Counted from the stretch's first letter, positions 46,501 through 61,500 are shown. The stretch: DNA of 64,000 nucleotides from Henckelia pumila (GCF_033568475.1 NC_133121.1:372001-436000), one strand, 5' to 3'. The notes: generated by a model not told the origin, from the sequence alone. Numbers and translations are program-made.

Positions 46501-49500
46501 TCCCGTCTACGCGATAAAATAATTAAAATACTAAAAATCATAAAATCACTAATTATGGGTTAAATGCTTAAAAAAATAAATTAAATCATGCACAAATAAT
46601 TCACATAATTATTTAACCCATAAATCACAAATTTAAATAATTAAATATCCTAATTATGCATGCGGATTTACATATTTAAAATACCGGATGTTACAATTCT
46701 CCCACCCCTTAAATTGAATTTCGTCCTCGAAATTTAAAGTACTTACCCGAACAACTCCGGGTAGCGAGTCCTCATGTCTGCCTCGGTCTCCCAAGTAGCT
46801 TTCTCCTCTGAGTGATTCAGCCACTGGACTCCGACCATCGGTATGACCCGCGTCCTAAGCCTCCGCTCCTCCCTAGCCAAGATCCGCACTGGCCTCTCCT
46901 CATACACTAGATGGTGGCAACTGCAAGGGCTCGAAATCCAACACATGAGACGAGTTAGAGACATATCTCCGAAGCATGGATACATGGAAAACGTTGTGCA
47001 CTGCCGCTAGCCCTGGTGGTAGAGCTAAACGGTAGGCCAACGTGCCAACTCTCTCCAAGATCTCGAATGGCCCTATATACCTCGCATTAAGCTTGCCTCT
47101 CCGGCCAAAACGCACTACTCCCTTCATAGGTGACACCTTCAGGAATACGTGATCACCTACAGCGAACTCCAAATCTCGTCGTCTGGCATCTGCATAACTC
47201 TTCTGACGACTCTGAGCAGTCCTCATCCGATCTCGAATCTGAGTCACAATGTCAGCTGTCTGCTGCACAATCTCAGGACCCAGTAAAATCCGCTCACGAA
47301 CCTCATCCCAATGCACAGGAGATCTGCATCTCCTCCCGTACAATGCTGCATAAGGAGCCATACCTATAGACGACTGAAAACTGTTGTTATAGGTAAACTC
47401 CACTAATGGCAGTCTAGTCTCCCAAGAGCCCCGAAAATCAATGACATAAGCTCTCAAAAGATCCTCGAGAACCTGGATCACTCTCTCAGACTGACCATCT
47501 GTCTGGGGATGGAATGTTGTGCTGAACAAAAGCCTAGTCCCCAATGCTGTGTGCAGACTCTTCCAAAACGCAGATGTGAATCTCGGATCTCTGTCTGACA
47601 CAATAGACACTGGTATGCCATGCAGTCTAACAATCTCTCTGATGTAAAGCTCTGCATACTGTGTCAAAGAATAAGTAGTCCTCACCGGCAAGAAATGAGC
47701 TGACTTGGTGAGTCTATCCACAATCACCCAAATCGCTGTGCAACCTCTGGCACTCCTCGGTAAGCCAACCACAAAGTCCATCGTAATATTCTCCCATTTC
47801 CATTCCGGAATAGGAAGAGGTCTAAGAAGTCCTGCTGGACGCTGATGCTCTGCCTTGACTTGCTGACAAGTCAAGCACTCTGACACCACTCTCCCGATGT
47901 CACTCTTCATCCCGGGCCACCAATACAATAGCTGCAAATCTTTGTACATCTTCGTACTTCCAGGGTGAATGGAGTACGGAGATGTGTGAGCCTCTGCTAA
48001 AATCTCAGCTCTCAACTGATCGACGTTCGGTACCCACATTCTACCACGGTACTGAACGATACCATCCACCATTGTATACAAGAGGTTACCCCTAGCCTCA
48101 TCTCTCTGTCTCCATCGCTGCAACTCCTCATCAGTAGACTGTCCATCCCTAATCCGATCTCGCAGAACTGGCTGCACCGTCAACACTGACAAGCTCGGTG
48201 CATGAACACTCGGATAACACTCCAAGTCAAATCTCTGAATCTCGCTCTGTAGTGGTAACTGTACGGTCAAACATGAGACCCCTGACGACTTCCGACTCAA
48301 AGCATCTGCTACTACATTAGCTTTACCCGGATGGTAGCTAATGTCACAGTCATAATCTTTCACCAACTCCAACCATCGGCGCTGTCTCATGTTCAACTCC
48401 TTCTGTGTGAAGAAGTACTTGAGACTCTTGTGGTATGTGAAAATCTTGCACTTCTCTCCATACAGATAGTGCCTCCAGATTTTCAAAGCGAAAACCACTG
48501 CTGCTAACTCCAAGTCATGCGTCGGGTAATTCTGCTCATGAACCTTCAGCTGCCTCGACGCATACGCAATAACCTTGCCACACTGCATAAGTACTGCGCC
48601 TAAACCCAGCTTAGACGCATCGGTGTACACCACTAACTCCTCGTGTGGTACTGTCACTGCTAACACCGGTGCAGTAGTGAGTGCCTCCTTCAGCTGATCG
48701 AAGCTCCTCTGACAGTCTGAACTCCAGATAAACTTCGCATTCTTCTTGGTTAAGGAAGTCAAGGGTACTGCAATAGAGGAAAAACCCTTGATGAACTTCC
48801 TATAATATCCTGCCAAACCCAAGAAACTGCGAATCTCCGAAGCATTCTTCGGAATACCCCAATTCTGCACTGCCTCAACCTTCGACTGATCAACTGCAAT
48901 CCCATCTCTCGAAATAATGTGGCCAAGAAATGCCACCTGCTCAAGCCAAAACTCGCACTTGCTGAACTTGACATACAAACGATGCTCCCTCAAAGTCTGC
49001 AAGGCTGTTTGAAGATGCTGTCTATGCTCCTCGATGCTCCTAGAATAGATCAAGATATCATCAATGAAGACTATGATGAACTGATCTAGATACGGCTGAA
49101 AGACTCGGTTCATGAGATCCATGAAAACCGCTGGAGCATTGGTCATCCCAAATGGCATCACTAAGAACTCGTAATGCCCATATCGTGTCCTGAAAGCAGT
49201 CTTAGACACATCTGCATCTCTAACATGCAACTGATGATAACCAGATCGCAGGTCGATCTTGGAGAACACCGAAGCTCCCTGCAACTGGTCAAATAAATCC
49301 TCTATCCTTTGCAGTGGATACTTGTTCTTCACTGTGACCCTGTTGAGCTCTCGATAATCGATGCACAGTCTCATACTGCCATCCTTCTTCTTCACAAATA
49401 ACACCGGAGCTCCCCACGGAGAAAAGCTAGGACGAACAAAGCCTTTCTCTAACAATTCCTGAATCTGCTCCTTCAACTCTTTCATCTCGGTAGGAGCAAG

Positions 49501-52500
49501 TCTGTACGGTGCCTTAGAGATAGGCACGGTGTCTGGCACCAAGTCGATGCCGAACTCCACATCTCTCACTGGTGGAATTCCTGCAACATCCTCCGGAAAG
49601 ACATCCGGAAAGTCACGAACCACCTCTATCTCTGATAATGATCTGCTAGATGGCTCTGAAGTCGTGACGATGCTCGCTAGAAACCCCTGGCAACCCCGTC
49701 TCAACAACTTCCTCGCCTGAATAAGAGATATCACCTGAGGAATATCACTGCTCTGAGATGCATGAAAAGTGAACGGGTCGCCTACTGTAGGTCTCACTGA
49801 CACTGATCTCCGACGAAAATCAATCGAAGCTCCATTGACTGTCAACCAGTCCATACCCAAAATCAAATCGAAACCACTCAATGGCAAAACCACCACATCT
49901 GCTCGAACGGAGTGTCCCTGCAGCTCCAACTCCAGTCCTCGAATAACCTTCGAGGTAGAAATAATCTGCCCTGACGGCATAGTAACATCATACCCACTGT
50001 CAATAATCTCAGGTGTGATGCCTACCCGCCTAATAAACTCCAGGGAGATAAACGAATGCGTAGCTCCTGAATCTAGCAACGCAAACGTGGAGTTGCCTCC
50101 AACTAAAATTCTCCCTGCACGCAGAAAATTCCCAACAATTTCATACCACTACCAAATTTTCCCCAACGAGTCACTACTAATTCTTAATTCTAATCACAAG
50201 TAAAACATGCTTCCTATTCTAACATGCAGTTAAATAACCCAAAGAACAATAATTCCATAAAGAAACGAAATTCTTAACCAAAGGAAAATTATAAAATACT
50301 AGGGATAAGATATACCGGTGATCAAGGAGGTGTCTGGATCTACCTCCTCGGCCTGCATGACAAACACTCTACCAGCAGTGTTCTTCTTCCTCGGGCAGTT
50401 AGCTATCTGATGCCCTGGCTCCCTACAGTGATAGCAAACCCCTGCTCCCAACAAACATGGTCCCGAATACATCTTCTGACACTTCGGGCAAGTAGGAAAA
50501 CCTATGGCATTAGGGGCCCCGCCCCTCTGCTGCTGCGGCCTCTGCTGTGGATTCGGGCCCTTAGCCGGCCCTGTAAACTGCTTCTTCGCAGGAGGCTGCG
50601 AAGATGGTCGCTGATACCCAGCCTGAAACGGCCTCTTCCCTTGCTGCTCTCGCTGCATCTCTCTCCTACCCTCCTCTGACCTCAGTGCTCTACTAACTGC
50701 CGCCTCATATGTAGCGACATCCATCATACGTACGTCGTGTTTAATATCCGCTCTCAGTCCCTCCACAAACTGTCTCATCTTCTCCGGTGGACTGTCTGCA
50801 ATCAGAGGCACAAAATGACAGCCCCGCTCGAACTGGCTCACGTACTCCACAACAGACTTGTCCCCCTGCCGGAGACTCATAAACTCCCGGATCATGCGAC
50901 TCCTCATATCCTCCGTGAAATACTTGGCGTAGAAGACACGCCTGAACTCCGCCCAAGACAGTGTAGGAAGGTGAACTCCCCTGGCAGCACCCTCCCACCA
51001 TAGAGCTGCATCTCCTCTCAGCATGTAAGTCGCACAGTTCACCCTGTCGGCGTCTGTGATCTCCATATAAGCAAAGATGGACTCCAGAGAGCGAATCCAC
51101 CCCTCAGCCACCAAAGGATCGGTGGTACCAAGGAACTCCTTCGGTCCCTTCTTCTGGAACCTCTCAGCAACGTCCTCCTCATGGGACAACCTAGGACGAG
51201 TAGCCTGCTGCTCTAACAGAGCAGTAATCCCTGTCATCATATTCGCATTGGCCTGCTCTAATGCTGCTAGAGGGTTCTGCGGAGGTGGAGGTGGAGGTGG
51301 AGATCTCCCACGTCTGTTCATCGGTCTGGGAGGCATTCTGCACCACCACATATTTCTTTACGTAAATCGTCATGCATAACTAAGTGGTTTAAAAGTAATG
51401 CTAACTTAAATCCAAAGAATTAAATCATACTATAAACACTTAAAACTTACAGACCGGTAGCGTGGATTTCTGAGCTCGCATAGCAGTAATGACCCCTCCA
51501 GGGACCGTGCTCTGATACCAACTGAAACGACCCTAACTCTATAATTAATAAATAAATATGCGGAATTTTTTTTTTTATATATACTTACTAAATAAAATAT
51601 GCACATATATGCCCATACATACATGCACAGAATAAAAAGATTTAAAATAAATAAATAAATAACTTAAATAAATGACTAAAATAAATAACTTAAATAAAAA
51701 TTGCATTCTTTAAATAAAATAAATATCTGAGTCAAACATTTAATTAAAAATACTGCATAAATAAAATGATTAAAGATTTGCATGCACTGACAATATTCAA
51801 TAAAATATTCAAAACTCACAACCACTGAAAAATAATATAAAATGTGTAACATGCTGACATAATCAAAAACATGCAATGTGACTCAGACATCTATCACGGT
51901 CACGGGGTCACTGCATGTCCGCTCATATGTCCTCGCCGTCGGTAGGAGCTACATCCTCCTCTACGAACTCACCTGCACAATACCATTGTAGTGAGCCTAG
52001 AGGCCCAACATGCTAACATAACAAGGGTTTAAGATAATTTAAAACAATTAAATATTAATACATAACATATACATGAATGAGCATGCTTAGAAATATCATA
52101 ACATATCATAACTTAAATTAACTTAAATAACATAATACATAAATATTGTTGAGCAAATAATTTTCTAACATCGCATGGTTGTATCCGTAGTGTAACCTTA
52201 AATCATACATTAAATACTGATCAGCGTGGAAACCAACGTACGTGGCGGTGACGAATCACCTCTTAAATTGGCAGTAAACTGCCCTTCAATAGTTCACATA
52301 TGGGGACGAATCCCCCTCAAATTGTCACACTACTTCAACTTCCAACATAAAAATATTTTATTATTGCTCAACCTTAAACATTTAATCGTACCTAAAATTA
52401 TTTCATGAATGCATGTACTTAAATAAAACGTGTGTCCTTCATATATATTTAATTTAATTTCTTACTAACATATAAATATTAAAATAACTTCAATGCATAA

Positions 52501-55500
52501 AAATAATTAAATATATATTCAGGACACATGCAATTTCTCATGGATTGTACTGGACTGCTGGCCCTAACACTCAAGCCCAATTACTTAAATCTGGCTCATT
52601 ATCATACTTAAGCCCAATAAAATTATTCTAAGCCCAATTAAATAATTAAAGCCCATTAACAACCAATTCTGGCCCAATGGGCCCAAAAGCCCAAAGACTG
52701 GCCCAATAACTTTCACGGGCCCTAAAGCCCATAAAAATTATTGGACTTACTTAATTAAATTAATTTAAATCCCAAATAATTAAAATCAACCCAAAATAAT
52801 TAAATGGAGCCCAATAAAATTTTAAGATTTAATTAGGTCCATTAAACCTTTAATTAAACTTAAAACTTAAAAATAAAAATACCCGAGCCCAACTAACTTA
52901 ACCCAGACCCGAACCCAACTAACTTAACCCACTTACTTCCAGACCCGACCCGGACCCAAGACCCGACCCGGACCAACCCTAAAACCCTAAACCCGATCTG
53001 CCCTATTCTCACTTCAGCTGCGGCCGTGAGCAGCAGCCCCTCCGTGGCTGCTGCCGGCCTGCTCCGGCCACCCCTGGCCGGAGCGCCGCCGCCCAGACGT
53101 ATCCCACGTCTGGGCGGACCTAACCTGCACCAGCCCCCAGCCCCATGCAGCTTACTACCATGAACCCGAACCCCTTCTCTCGGAAACCCTATTCTGCACC
53201 CTCGATGGCCGATCGAACCACTGTGGTTTCCTGGGCTTGTTTGGCTCGAACCACTCGAGCCATTCGAGTCCAGGCAACCCCCACACTTCCTCTGAACCTA
53301 TACCAGCAGCTAAACGTGCCATGGAATAAAGAAACGTGAGCATGAATGGAGAATACATCAAATCGAGCACCAAGAACAAACTCAAATAAATTTCTGAAAA
53401 TTTTCAAGAACAAATCAATGCATACACCACGCACACATAATATTCACTGATATTGTACGAAAAATTAGAATAAAAACATGCCTAGCACCGAAGTTTGAAG
53501 AGAAAAACGAGCGTGTGACGATTCCGGGACGACGGGACGACGAGAAACCTTGAAACTTTGAAGAGAATCGGCTATGGGGTCCTTCCTCGGCTGCTGGATC
53601 GACGAGGAAGATGATGGAGATGGGGTGAGGCGGCTGATGGAAAGAAACGTGGGGTTTTGGGTAGATTAGGTTAGAGTTTTAATTAAAAATAGAATATAGG
53701 GTAATTAAAACATAAATAAGGTTTTAAATATAAAATATACAACTTAAAAATTCCCATTAATATTTAATAATCTGATAACTTAATAAAATCCCGAAATATC
53801 AAATAAATGAAATTTTAAAAATACTAAAAAGTCAATATTTTGGCTTATTTTGAATAAAAACGGACCCCTAAAATTATATAAAATTAAATACTAAAAATAT
53901 TGAGGTAATAAAACTCAAAATAATATTTTTAGGCTCTTAAAAGGCTCATGAAATAAATTGGCTAGAAAGTTGTCATCTCGTTCGTCCACGGTCCCGTCTA
54001 CGCGATAAAATAATTAAAATACTAAAAATCATAAAATCACTAATTATGGGTTAAATGCTTAAAAAAATAAATTAAATCATGCACAAATAATTCACATAAT
54101 TATTTAACCCATAAATCACAAATTTAAATAATTAAATATCCTAATTATGCATGCGGATTTACGTATTTAAAATACCGGGTGTTACAAATGGAGATTCTTC
54201 GGTAAGGGTTCTCGTTCTAAAATTCCTTTGATATCTGTCTTATCCATGACTAGATTATTACAGAGAGGAGCCGAAGGATTCCTTGTTTATGCAATCGATA
54301 TTCTGAAGTTTAGCCCTGAGCTGAGCGATATACCAGTGGTTAGGGAATTCCCTGATGTGTTTGCAGATGAGATTTCGGGATTACCACCTATTCGTGAGAT
54401 TGAATTTGGCATCGAACTGACGTCAGGTACTCAACCAATTTCGAAAGCTCCGTACCGAATGGCTCTGATCGAATTGAAGGAACTGAAGGAGCAGTTGGAA
54501 GATTTGATTGCCAAGGGATACATTCGACCCAGTGTATCGCCTTGGGGTGCTCCTGTCCTGTTTGTTAGAAAGAAAGATGGCTCTATGCGTCTCTGCATTG
54601 ACTACCGCCAACTGAACCAGGCGACAGTTAAGAACATGTATCCTTTACCACGTATAGATGATCTTTTTGATCAATTGCAGAGTTCGTGTATCTATTCGAA
54701 GATAGATTTGAGGTCTGGGTATCACCAGCTGAGAGTTCGTGAAGAGGATGTCCCTAAGATGGCGTTTCGAACGAGGTATGGCCATTTTGAATTTCTTGTC
54801 ATGCCGTTCGGTTTGACGAACGCCCCAGCGGTCTTAATGGGGTTGATGAACCGAATCTTTCAGTGTTTTCTTGATGAGTTTGTGATTATTTTCATTGACG
54901 ATATCTTGATCTATTCTAAGAGCCGTACCGAACATGCAGAACATTTGAGAACTGTGTTGCAGATTTTGAGGACAGAACAGTTATTCGCCAAGCTTTCGAA
55001 ATGTGAGTTTTGGCTTGACAAAGTTGTCTGTCTGGGGCACATTATTTCAGGAGATGGGATTGCTGTGGATCCCAGCAAGATAGAAGCAGTGACGAACTGG
55101 CGCAGGCCGACTTCTGTGCCAGAAATCCGCAGTTTTATGGGTTTGGCGGGTTACTATCGTAGATTTATTCAGGGTTTCTCTTCTATTGCGAAGCCTATCA
55201 CCCAGCTGACTCAGAAGAATGCTCCTTTTCTGTGGACAGATGATTGTGAAGCCAGTTTTGTTGAGTTGAAGAAGAGATTAACCAGTGCTCTGATTCTTTT
55301 TATTCCATCTGGTACTGGAGGTTTCACAGTTTATTGCGATGCTTCTCATCTTGGTCTCGGATGTATTCTTATGCAGAGGAAGAACGTGATAGCATATGCG
55401 TCGAGGCAGCTGAAACCGCACGAGACTCGCTACCCAGTCCATGATCTTGAACTTGCTGCTATTGTTTTTGCCTTGAAGATTTGGCGTCACTACTTGTACG

Positions 55501-58500
55501 GTGAGTTTTTTGAGATCTTTTCGGATCATAAGAGTCTTAAATACTTATTTTCACAGTCTGAGTTGAATATGAGACAGAGGAGATGGTTAGATTTGCTGAA
55601 AGACTTCGACTGCGAGATTAAGTATTACCCGGGGAAGTCGAATGCAGCTGCCGATGCTTTGAGTCGTAAGCTTTGCTCTTTATCTCTTTCGACGATCGGT
55701 GTGTCTCGTTTGATTGACGACTGTTGCAATTCTGGATTGGAGTTTGAGTCAGATAGGAATCCGATCAGAGTTTGTGCGATTCAGGCTGAGCCAGAATTGT
55801 TTGTGTCGATCAGAGAAGCACAGAAATCAGATGAGAGTATTCAAAAGTCGATAGAGAAAGTGAGATCAGGACACCAGTCTGAGTTTCAGGTCAGGGATGA
55901 TGTTTTGTTTGTGAATAGCCGTATTTTTGTGCCTGAGATTGATGAGTTAAGACAGCGTATTCTGAGAGAGGCACATTGCAGTCGGTTCAGTGTTCATCCC
56001 GGAGGCCGAAAGATATATAACGACCTGAAGAGTCAGTTTTGGTGGAAGAAGATGAAGAGTGATGTTGCGAGGTTTGTTTCCCGATGTCTGAACTGTCAGC
56101 AAGTGAAAGCCGAGAGAAAGAGGCCGGGAGATATTCTGCACAGTTTGTCTATTCCGGAATGGAAGTGGGATCATATTTCGATGGACTTCGTCACGAAACT
56201 ACCCCGGTCTGTTCGGGGTTGTGATGCTATTTGGGTTGTGATTGATAGGTTGACGAAGTCTGCTTGTTTCATTCCGTATCGGATGACTTATCGACACGAC
56301 CAGATGGCAGAGTTGTACTTCAGAAAGATCGTCAGATTGCACGGTGTGCCGAGATCCATTGTTTCTGACCGAGATCCTCGGTTTACTTCTCACTTCTGGA
56401 ACAGTCTGCAAGAGGCTCTTGTTACTAGATTGCACTTGAGTACAGCATACCATCCTCAGACCGACGGTCAATCAGAACGGACGATTCAGACTCTGGAGGA
56501 TATGTTACGAGCATTGGTGCTTAACTTTGGCACTACTTGACAAGATTCATTGCCTCTCGTTGAGTTTTCGTACAACAACAGCTTCTAGACGAGCATAGGA
56601 ATGACACCCTTTGAAGTGTTGTACGGAAAGAAGTGCAGATCTCCTATGTACTGGGATGAGATGTCTGAGTCCCCAGACTTGGGACCAGATATGATTCGTG
56701 ATATGGCTGAGCAGGTGAAGATTATTCGATTGAGAATGAAGACTGCTCAGGACCGACAAGCGAAGTATGCGAATATCAGACGCAGACCTTTATCTTTTGA
56801 TCAGGGAGACCGTGTATTCTTGAAGATTTCTCCGTTCAGAGGTACTGTTAGATTTGGGAAAAGAGGGAAGTTGTCACCGAGATTCATTGGTCCGTATGAA
56901 ATTTTACAGAAGATAGGCGATCTAGCCTACCGTTTAGCACTTCCTCCTTCTTTATCTGGTATTCACGGCGTCTTTCACGTCTCGATGTTGAGGAAATACC
57001 ATCCCGATCCTTCTCATATACTTCAGCCTGACGAAGCCGAACTTGATGAAACTCTGAGTTATTTCGAGAGGCCGATTCAGATCCTTGACAGAAAGAAGAA
57101 ACAGCTCAGAACCAAATCGATACCTTTGGTGAAAGTTCAGTGGAGTCGTCACGGAGTCGAAGAAGCGACTTGGGAGACAGAATCTGACATGAGACAGAGA
57201 TTTCCTGATTTATTCATCTGATGTGAGTTCTTAATTCTGTTCTTGAATTCGTAATTATCTTCTTATGAGTTGATATCGATGATTTCGAGGACGAAATCTT
57301 TTTTTAGAGGGGGAGAATTGTAACGCCCCGTTTTTATCTTAATTTATGTTATTTGAGATAATTAAGTGATTTCAGAATTCGAGAGCCGACTTTTTATTGA
57401 TCAGGGACTATTTTGCAATTTTTGGATTTTTCAGGGACTATAACACAAAATTGAGATTTGTTAGATATTTATAAGGTGGAATTGACTTTGAGAACACTCT
57501 TCTTCTTCCTCTTGCACTTTTCCTCCATGTTAGGCGACCCAAAGCTTCTCCAAGTTTTTGTGATTTCATTTCTAGCTCAATCCGTCCGATAGAATTGATT
57601 TCTGACTTGATATCTACGATCACAGTGACGAGTGCTCCGTTTGGAAGTAAGTTTATCTTAATTCTGAGAAGTTTGAATTTATTAATGTTGTCAGAATTTG
57701 TTTATATTCGGATAGGATGATTATGAGTTAGCAGTGATCGTATATCTAAGACGGTTCGAAGATCTAACGACGATCGGAATTGTTATGATTTTCTTGTCAT
57801 TTTCGAAAATGATGATTTTGAGATGTGTTGATTTTGTGTTGGATTTGATGTTTGAGGATTGGAATGAGTATGTTGAGTTGTTTTTTGGCTGTCTGTATTT
57901 CCGGATTGGTCAGTTTATAGCCGTTATGCCGTCAGTTTGAGTTTTGGATATCGTTTCGATATTTTGATCGTATTGAGTTTTGATTGAGTTTTGATATCGA
58001 TTTTGATCCGTGACGTCTTCTGATAGATTGATTGGGAGTCCTTGAAGTAGCTAGAGTTGCAGCTTTTGGCAAGTTTGGAAGAGTTGAGCCGGTATAGTAT
58101 CGATGTCTTTCTATATCGATTAATGAACTTGATTGGATAGTTTTTGAATTGAGAATTGTTGTTTTCAGATTGAAGTATTAGAACGACAAAGAAGAGGTAT
58201 AAGACGACTTTGGAATGGAATGGGATGATTAACTCGAATCAAGATTGATTCGAGTGTCCTAGAAGAAATCACATACTGCATGTTTGATTGCTTATTTGAT
58301 GATATGATTGAATTTATATTGAGTGCATGAGAGTACATATGCATTCATATTGAGCCTTGATTTATTCAATTTGAATTAGACGATCTAGGGATTGTAGTTG
58401 AGTAGCTTGGTAGGCGATTTACTACCTTGTCGAGTAGCTCACTATAATGCTCTTGAGTCTAGAGGATTAAAGCATGTCATGTCCACCTCGAGAGGAGAGT

Positions 58501-61500
58501 CGGTGTGATTGTGGATGTTTTTAACCTCGGGATCCCAAACCGAAGAAAGAAAGAATAGAAGAATTTCATTTGATTATCTGAGTCTGATAATCCAGAAGTT
58601 TAAAGACATGCGTATCATTTTAAATACAGTACTCTATTGGATTATTTGATTATATGGAGAACGAGTTCTTATATGACTTGATATGTTTATTTGATTACAT
58701 GTCAGCCTCTTTTACTAGGAATATTATTCTCACCGGATTATTCGGCTGTTGTCTTTGTTTGTATGTGTACTTGGCAATAGGTGGGGCAGGAACGAATCAG
58801 AGACAACATGGCTAGAGGATTGAGAGAATAGAGTGAGGCTTGGATGTTAGGAGTCACTTTGTAATTGAACTCCTTTTTGTATTGAATAAGTCCGAACTAG
58901 ATGGACCTTATTATGCATGCTTTATTTTGTGAGGTTTGTATAACTCATTACATTTATGTTGTATCTTGTTGAATGAGATTTTGATGTTGTTATTGTGGAT
59001 TGAATGGAATTGAAATTGTAGAAGAAAACCAGAATTTTTCTGGGCAAAGGGTCTCGCTCGATCGGAGAATTCTTGCGGATCGAGCGAGCACCTTTATTAG
59101 CGAGGCAGAGCATGTGAATTTCATGCTCGCTCAATCGGTAAGATTTTACCGATCGAGCGAGGGGTCCTGATTCTTGGACAGAGAACTAGAATCTTTGGCC
59201 CGCTCGATCGGTAAGATTTTACCGATCGAGCGAGCAACCCCCTTTAAAAAAAAAAAAAAATTTACCCTTGAATTCTTTAATCCTATTCTTTTAATTGAGT
59301 TGATTAATTTAATTACCCTGAGATTTCATGATTAGAATCTAGGCCTCACAATGATACATGAACATGTATGGAAATATTTTCATAACATAAATGCTGAATC
59401 ATAAATCTTGAGCATAAACATCATCTTTCTTCATCATACATAACATAGTTGAGCATGGTATTTTTGAAACAGTCTATGGTCCTATCCGTAAGTGTGATGC
59501 TTATCTGTGCCGACTGATCAGTCTCATGAACCAACGTACGTGGCGGTGATAAATCACCTCCTATGGTAGTAAACTACCTCATAAATCATATGGTGAATAA
59601 TCACCCTTATGTCACACTACATCAATTTCCATCATGAAAATATTTTATTGCTCAACACATACATAATCATAAGCATGTAAAATTTCATGAATGCATGCAC
59701 TGAAAATTTGTTCGTAATATATATTTAATTGATTTGCCATAATATATACGTATACTTAAAATATTTTCATGCACTAAATAATTAAATATATATTTCGGAC
59801 TTGGGGATTTTTTTCATGGTTTCGGTCCAAGCTGCTGTTCACTCACTCTGAGCGCATTAAACTTACATAAAAGCCCAAATAACTTAATTAAACTTAACTG
59901 GGCCTAAATAAAAATATTTAAGTCCATTAAATTAATTAAACCCAATAAAACTCTAGACTGGCCCAAAAATCCACTGACTGACCCAAAAATTCCTATGGGC
60001 TCCCAAGCCCATAAAAATCATTGGGCTAACTTAAATAATTTATTTAAGGCCCAAATAAAATTATTTAAAGGCCCAAATAATTTTCTAAGCATTAAATTGG
60101 CCCAAAACCACTTAAACTCTTAATTACTTAAAAATTAAAATATCCGAGCCCGGCCACCTAACCCGGACCCAGACCCAGACCCTACTGACCCAACCAATGA
60201 TGCCCCAGACCCGACCCGGACCACCCCGGACCCAGCCCTTAACCCAAAACCCAAACAGCCCCTTCCAGCCCTTCTCGGCCAGGAGCAGCTCCCCTTTTCG
60301 GCGTTCGGCCGTCGAACTCCGGCCACCAATGGCCAGAGGACCATCACCTACACCTAAAAGACTTCAAGACGTTTCCATAAAGCCAAAAACCAGCCCAAAC
60401 GGAGTCCTAATGAAGGAGAACGAACCAAAACAAAATCTGCCTAATTTCTGCTCGCGCGCTGCGCGCGATGCCGGACTTCCGACCATTCGGCCGCCCAACT
60501 CCGACCATCACTGGCTAGAGAACTACCTAAGATAACTTCCTCTATGTCTTGGGGTTCTAACCCAATTGGAATCACCCTCAAACCCATCCTATACAGTGCA
60601 CACGAATCATTCTCCCAAAACCGCTCAAACTGCGATCTTCTATGCAACCAGAAGATATTATTTCGGTTCAGACCAACCTTGGCTCAAACCACTCGAACCA
60701 CTCGACCCTAGAGACCCTAATACATGCCCCCAGATGTTGAGCAGCCACCTGGACCGAACCTTGATGGATAAAGCATGAGCATGAACAATAAATCACCAAA
60801 ACATGCATCAAACCACAATATCTTGCATTAATTCGAACCAAGCAATAATAAATTCTTAAGAAAGATGTCATGCATGATATATAGCTTATATGGTGGCCAA
60901 AGAAAAGTTATATACATGCCTTTTAAATCTAGGACGAAGATTGATGTGTATACGAGCCTCCGGGACGACGAACGGACCAAAATCTTCAAAGAGCTAGGTT
61001 GGAACGGCTATGGAGGATGAGTTTTCTGAAGAAAGCGTGAAGAAAGGCTAAAGATGATGATAGGAGGCGGCTGATACGTTTTTGATCGGCTAAAGGAATT
61101 AATTTTAGGTTTAAATTTGAGTAGATAATGGGTTAATAATAGATATTACTTAATATAAAGATATTATACCTTAAACATAATCTTTAAAAGTATTAAAAAT
61201 AATGATAATCTGATACAAAATCCTAAATTCCCGAAATATTAAAATAGGCTATTTTTAAAATTCAATAAAAGTCAATAAAGGAACTAATTTTGGCTAAAAA
61301 TCAATCCTTAAATAAATATATAGTTAAATACTAAATTTTTTTTGACAAACTACCTTAAAATATTATTTTAAGGCTTATAAAACTCATAAAATATTTTTGG
61401 CTAAAAAAGATTGGTATCTCGTCCGTCCGCGGTCCCGTCTACGCGATCAAATCAATAAAATTCTCAAAACTCTAGAAATTCTAAAATTGCGGGTTAAATG

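Larger units (their letters stand above)
44048..54186 (-). mobile_element. Gypsy chromovirus D with an intron-like gag-pol boundary
   Basis: LTRs TGAAACGACCC...GGATGTTACA or GGGTGTTACA at 44048-46695 and 51523-54186, with target duplication AATGG (44043-44047, 54187-54191) inside gypsy C. On the minus strand gag (about 345 aa) is intact, followed by a 201-nt intron-like segment and a pol frame of over 1000 codons, then a frameshift before the chromodomain. It is the best-preserved gypsy here. By eye its LTRs differ at about two dozen sites plus an 18-19 bp tandem duplication near 52955 in the right LTR. Confidence 0.93.
41111..59350 (+). mobile_element. Gypsy chromovirus C, interrupted by gypsy D
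   Basis: LTRs TGTAACGCCCC...GGCCTCACA at 41111-43139 and 57319-59350, with target duplication ATGAT (41106-41110, 59351-59355), inside solo LTR E. Plus-strand gag is largely deleted; protease, RT, RNase H, integrase and chromodomain are present with two stops. Gypsy D sits between protease and RT. By eye the LTRs differ at roughly 30-40 positions, more than those of D. Confidence 0.93.
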
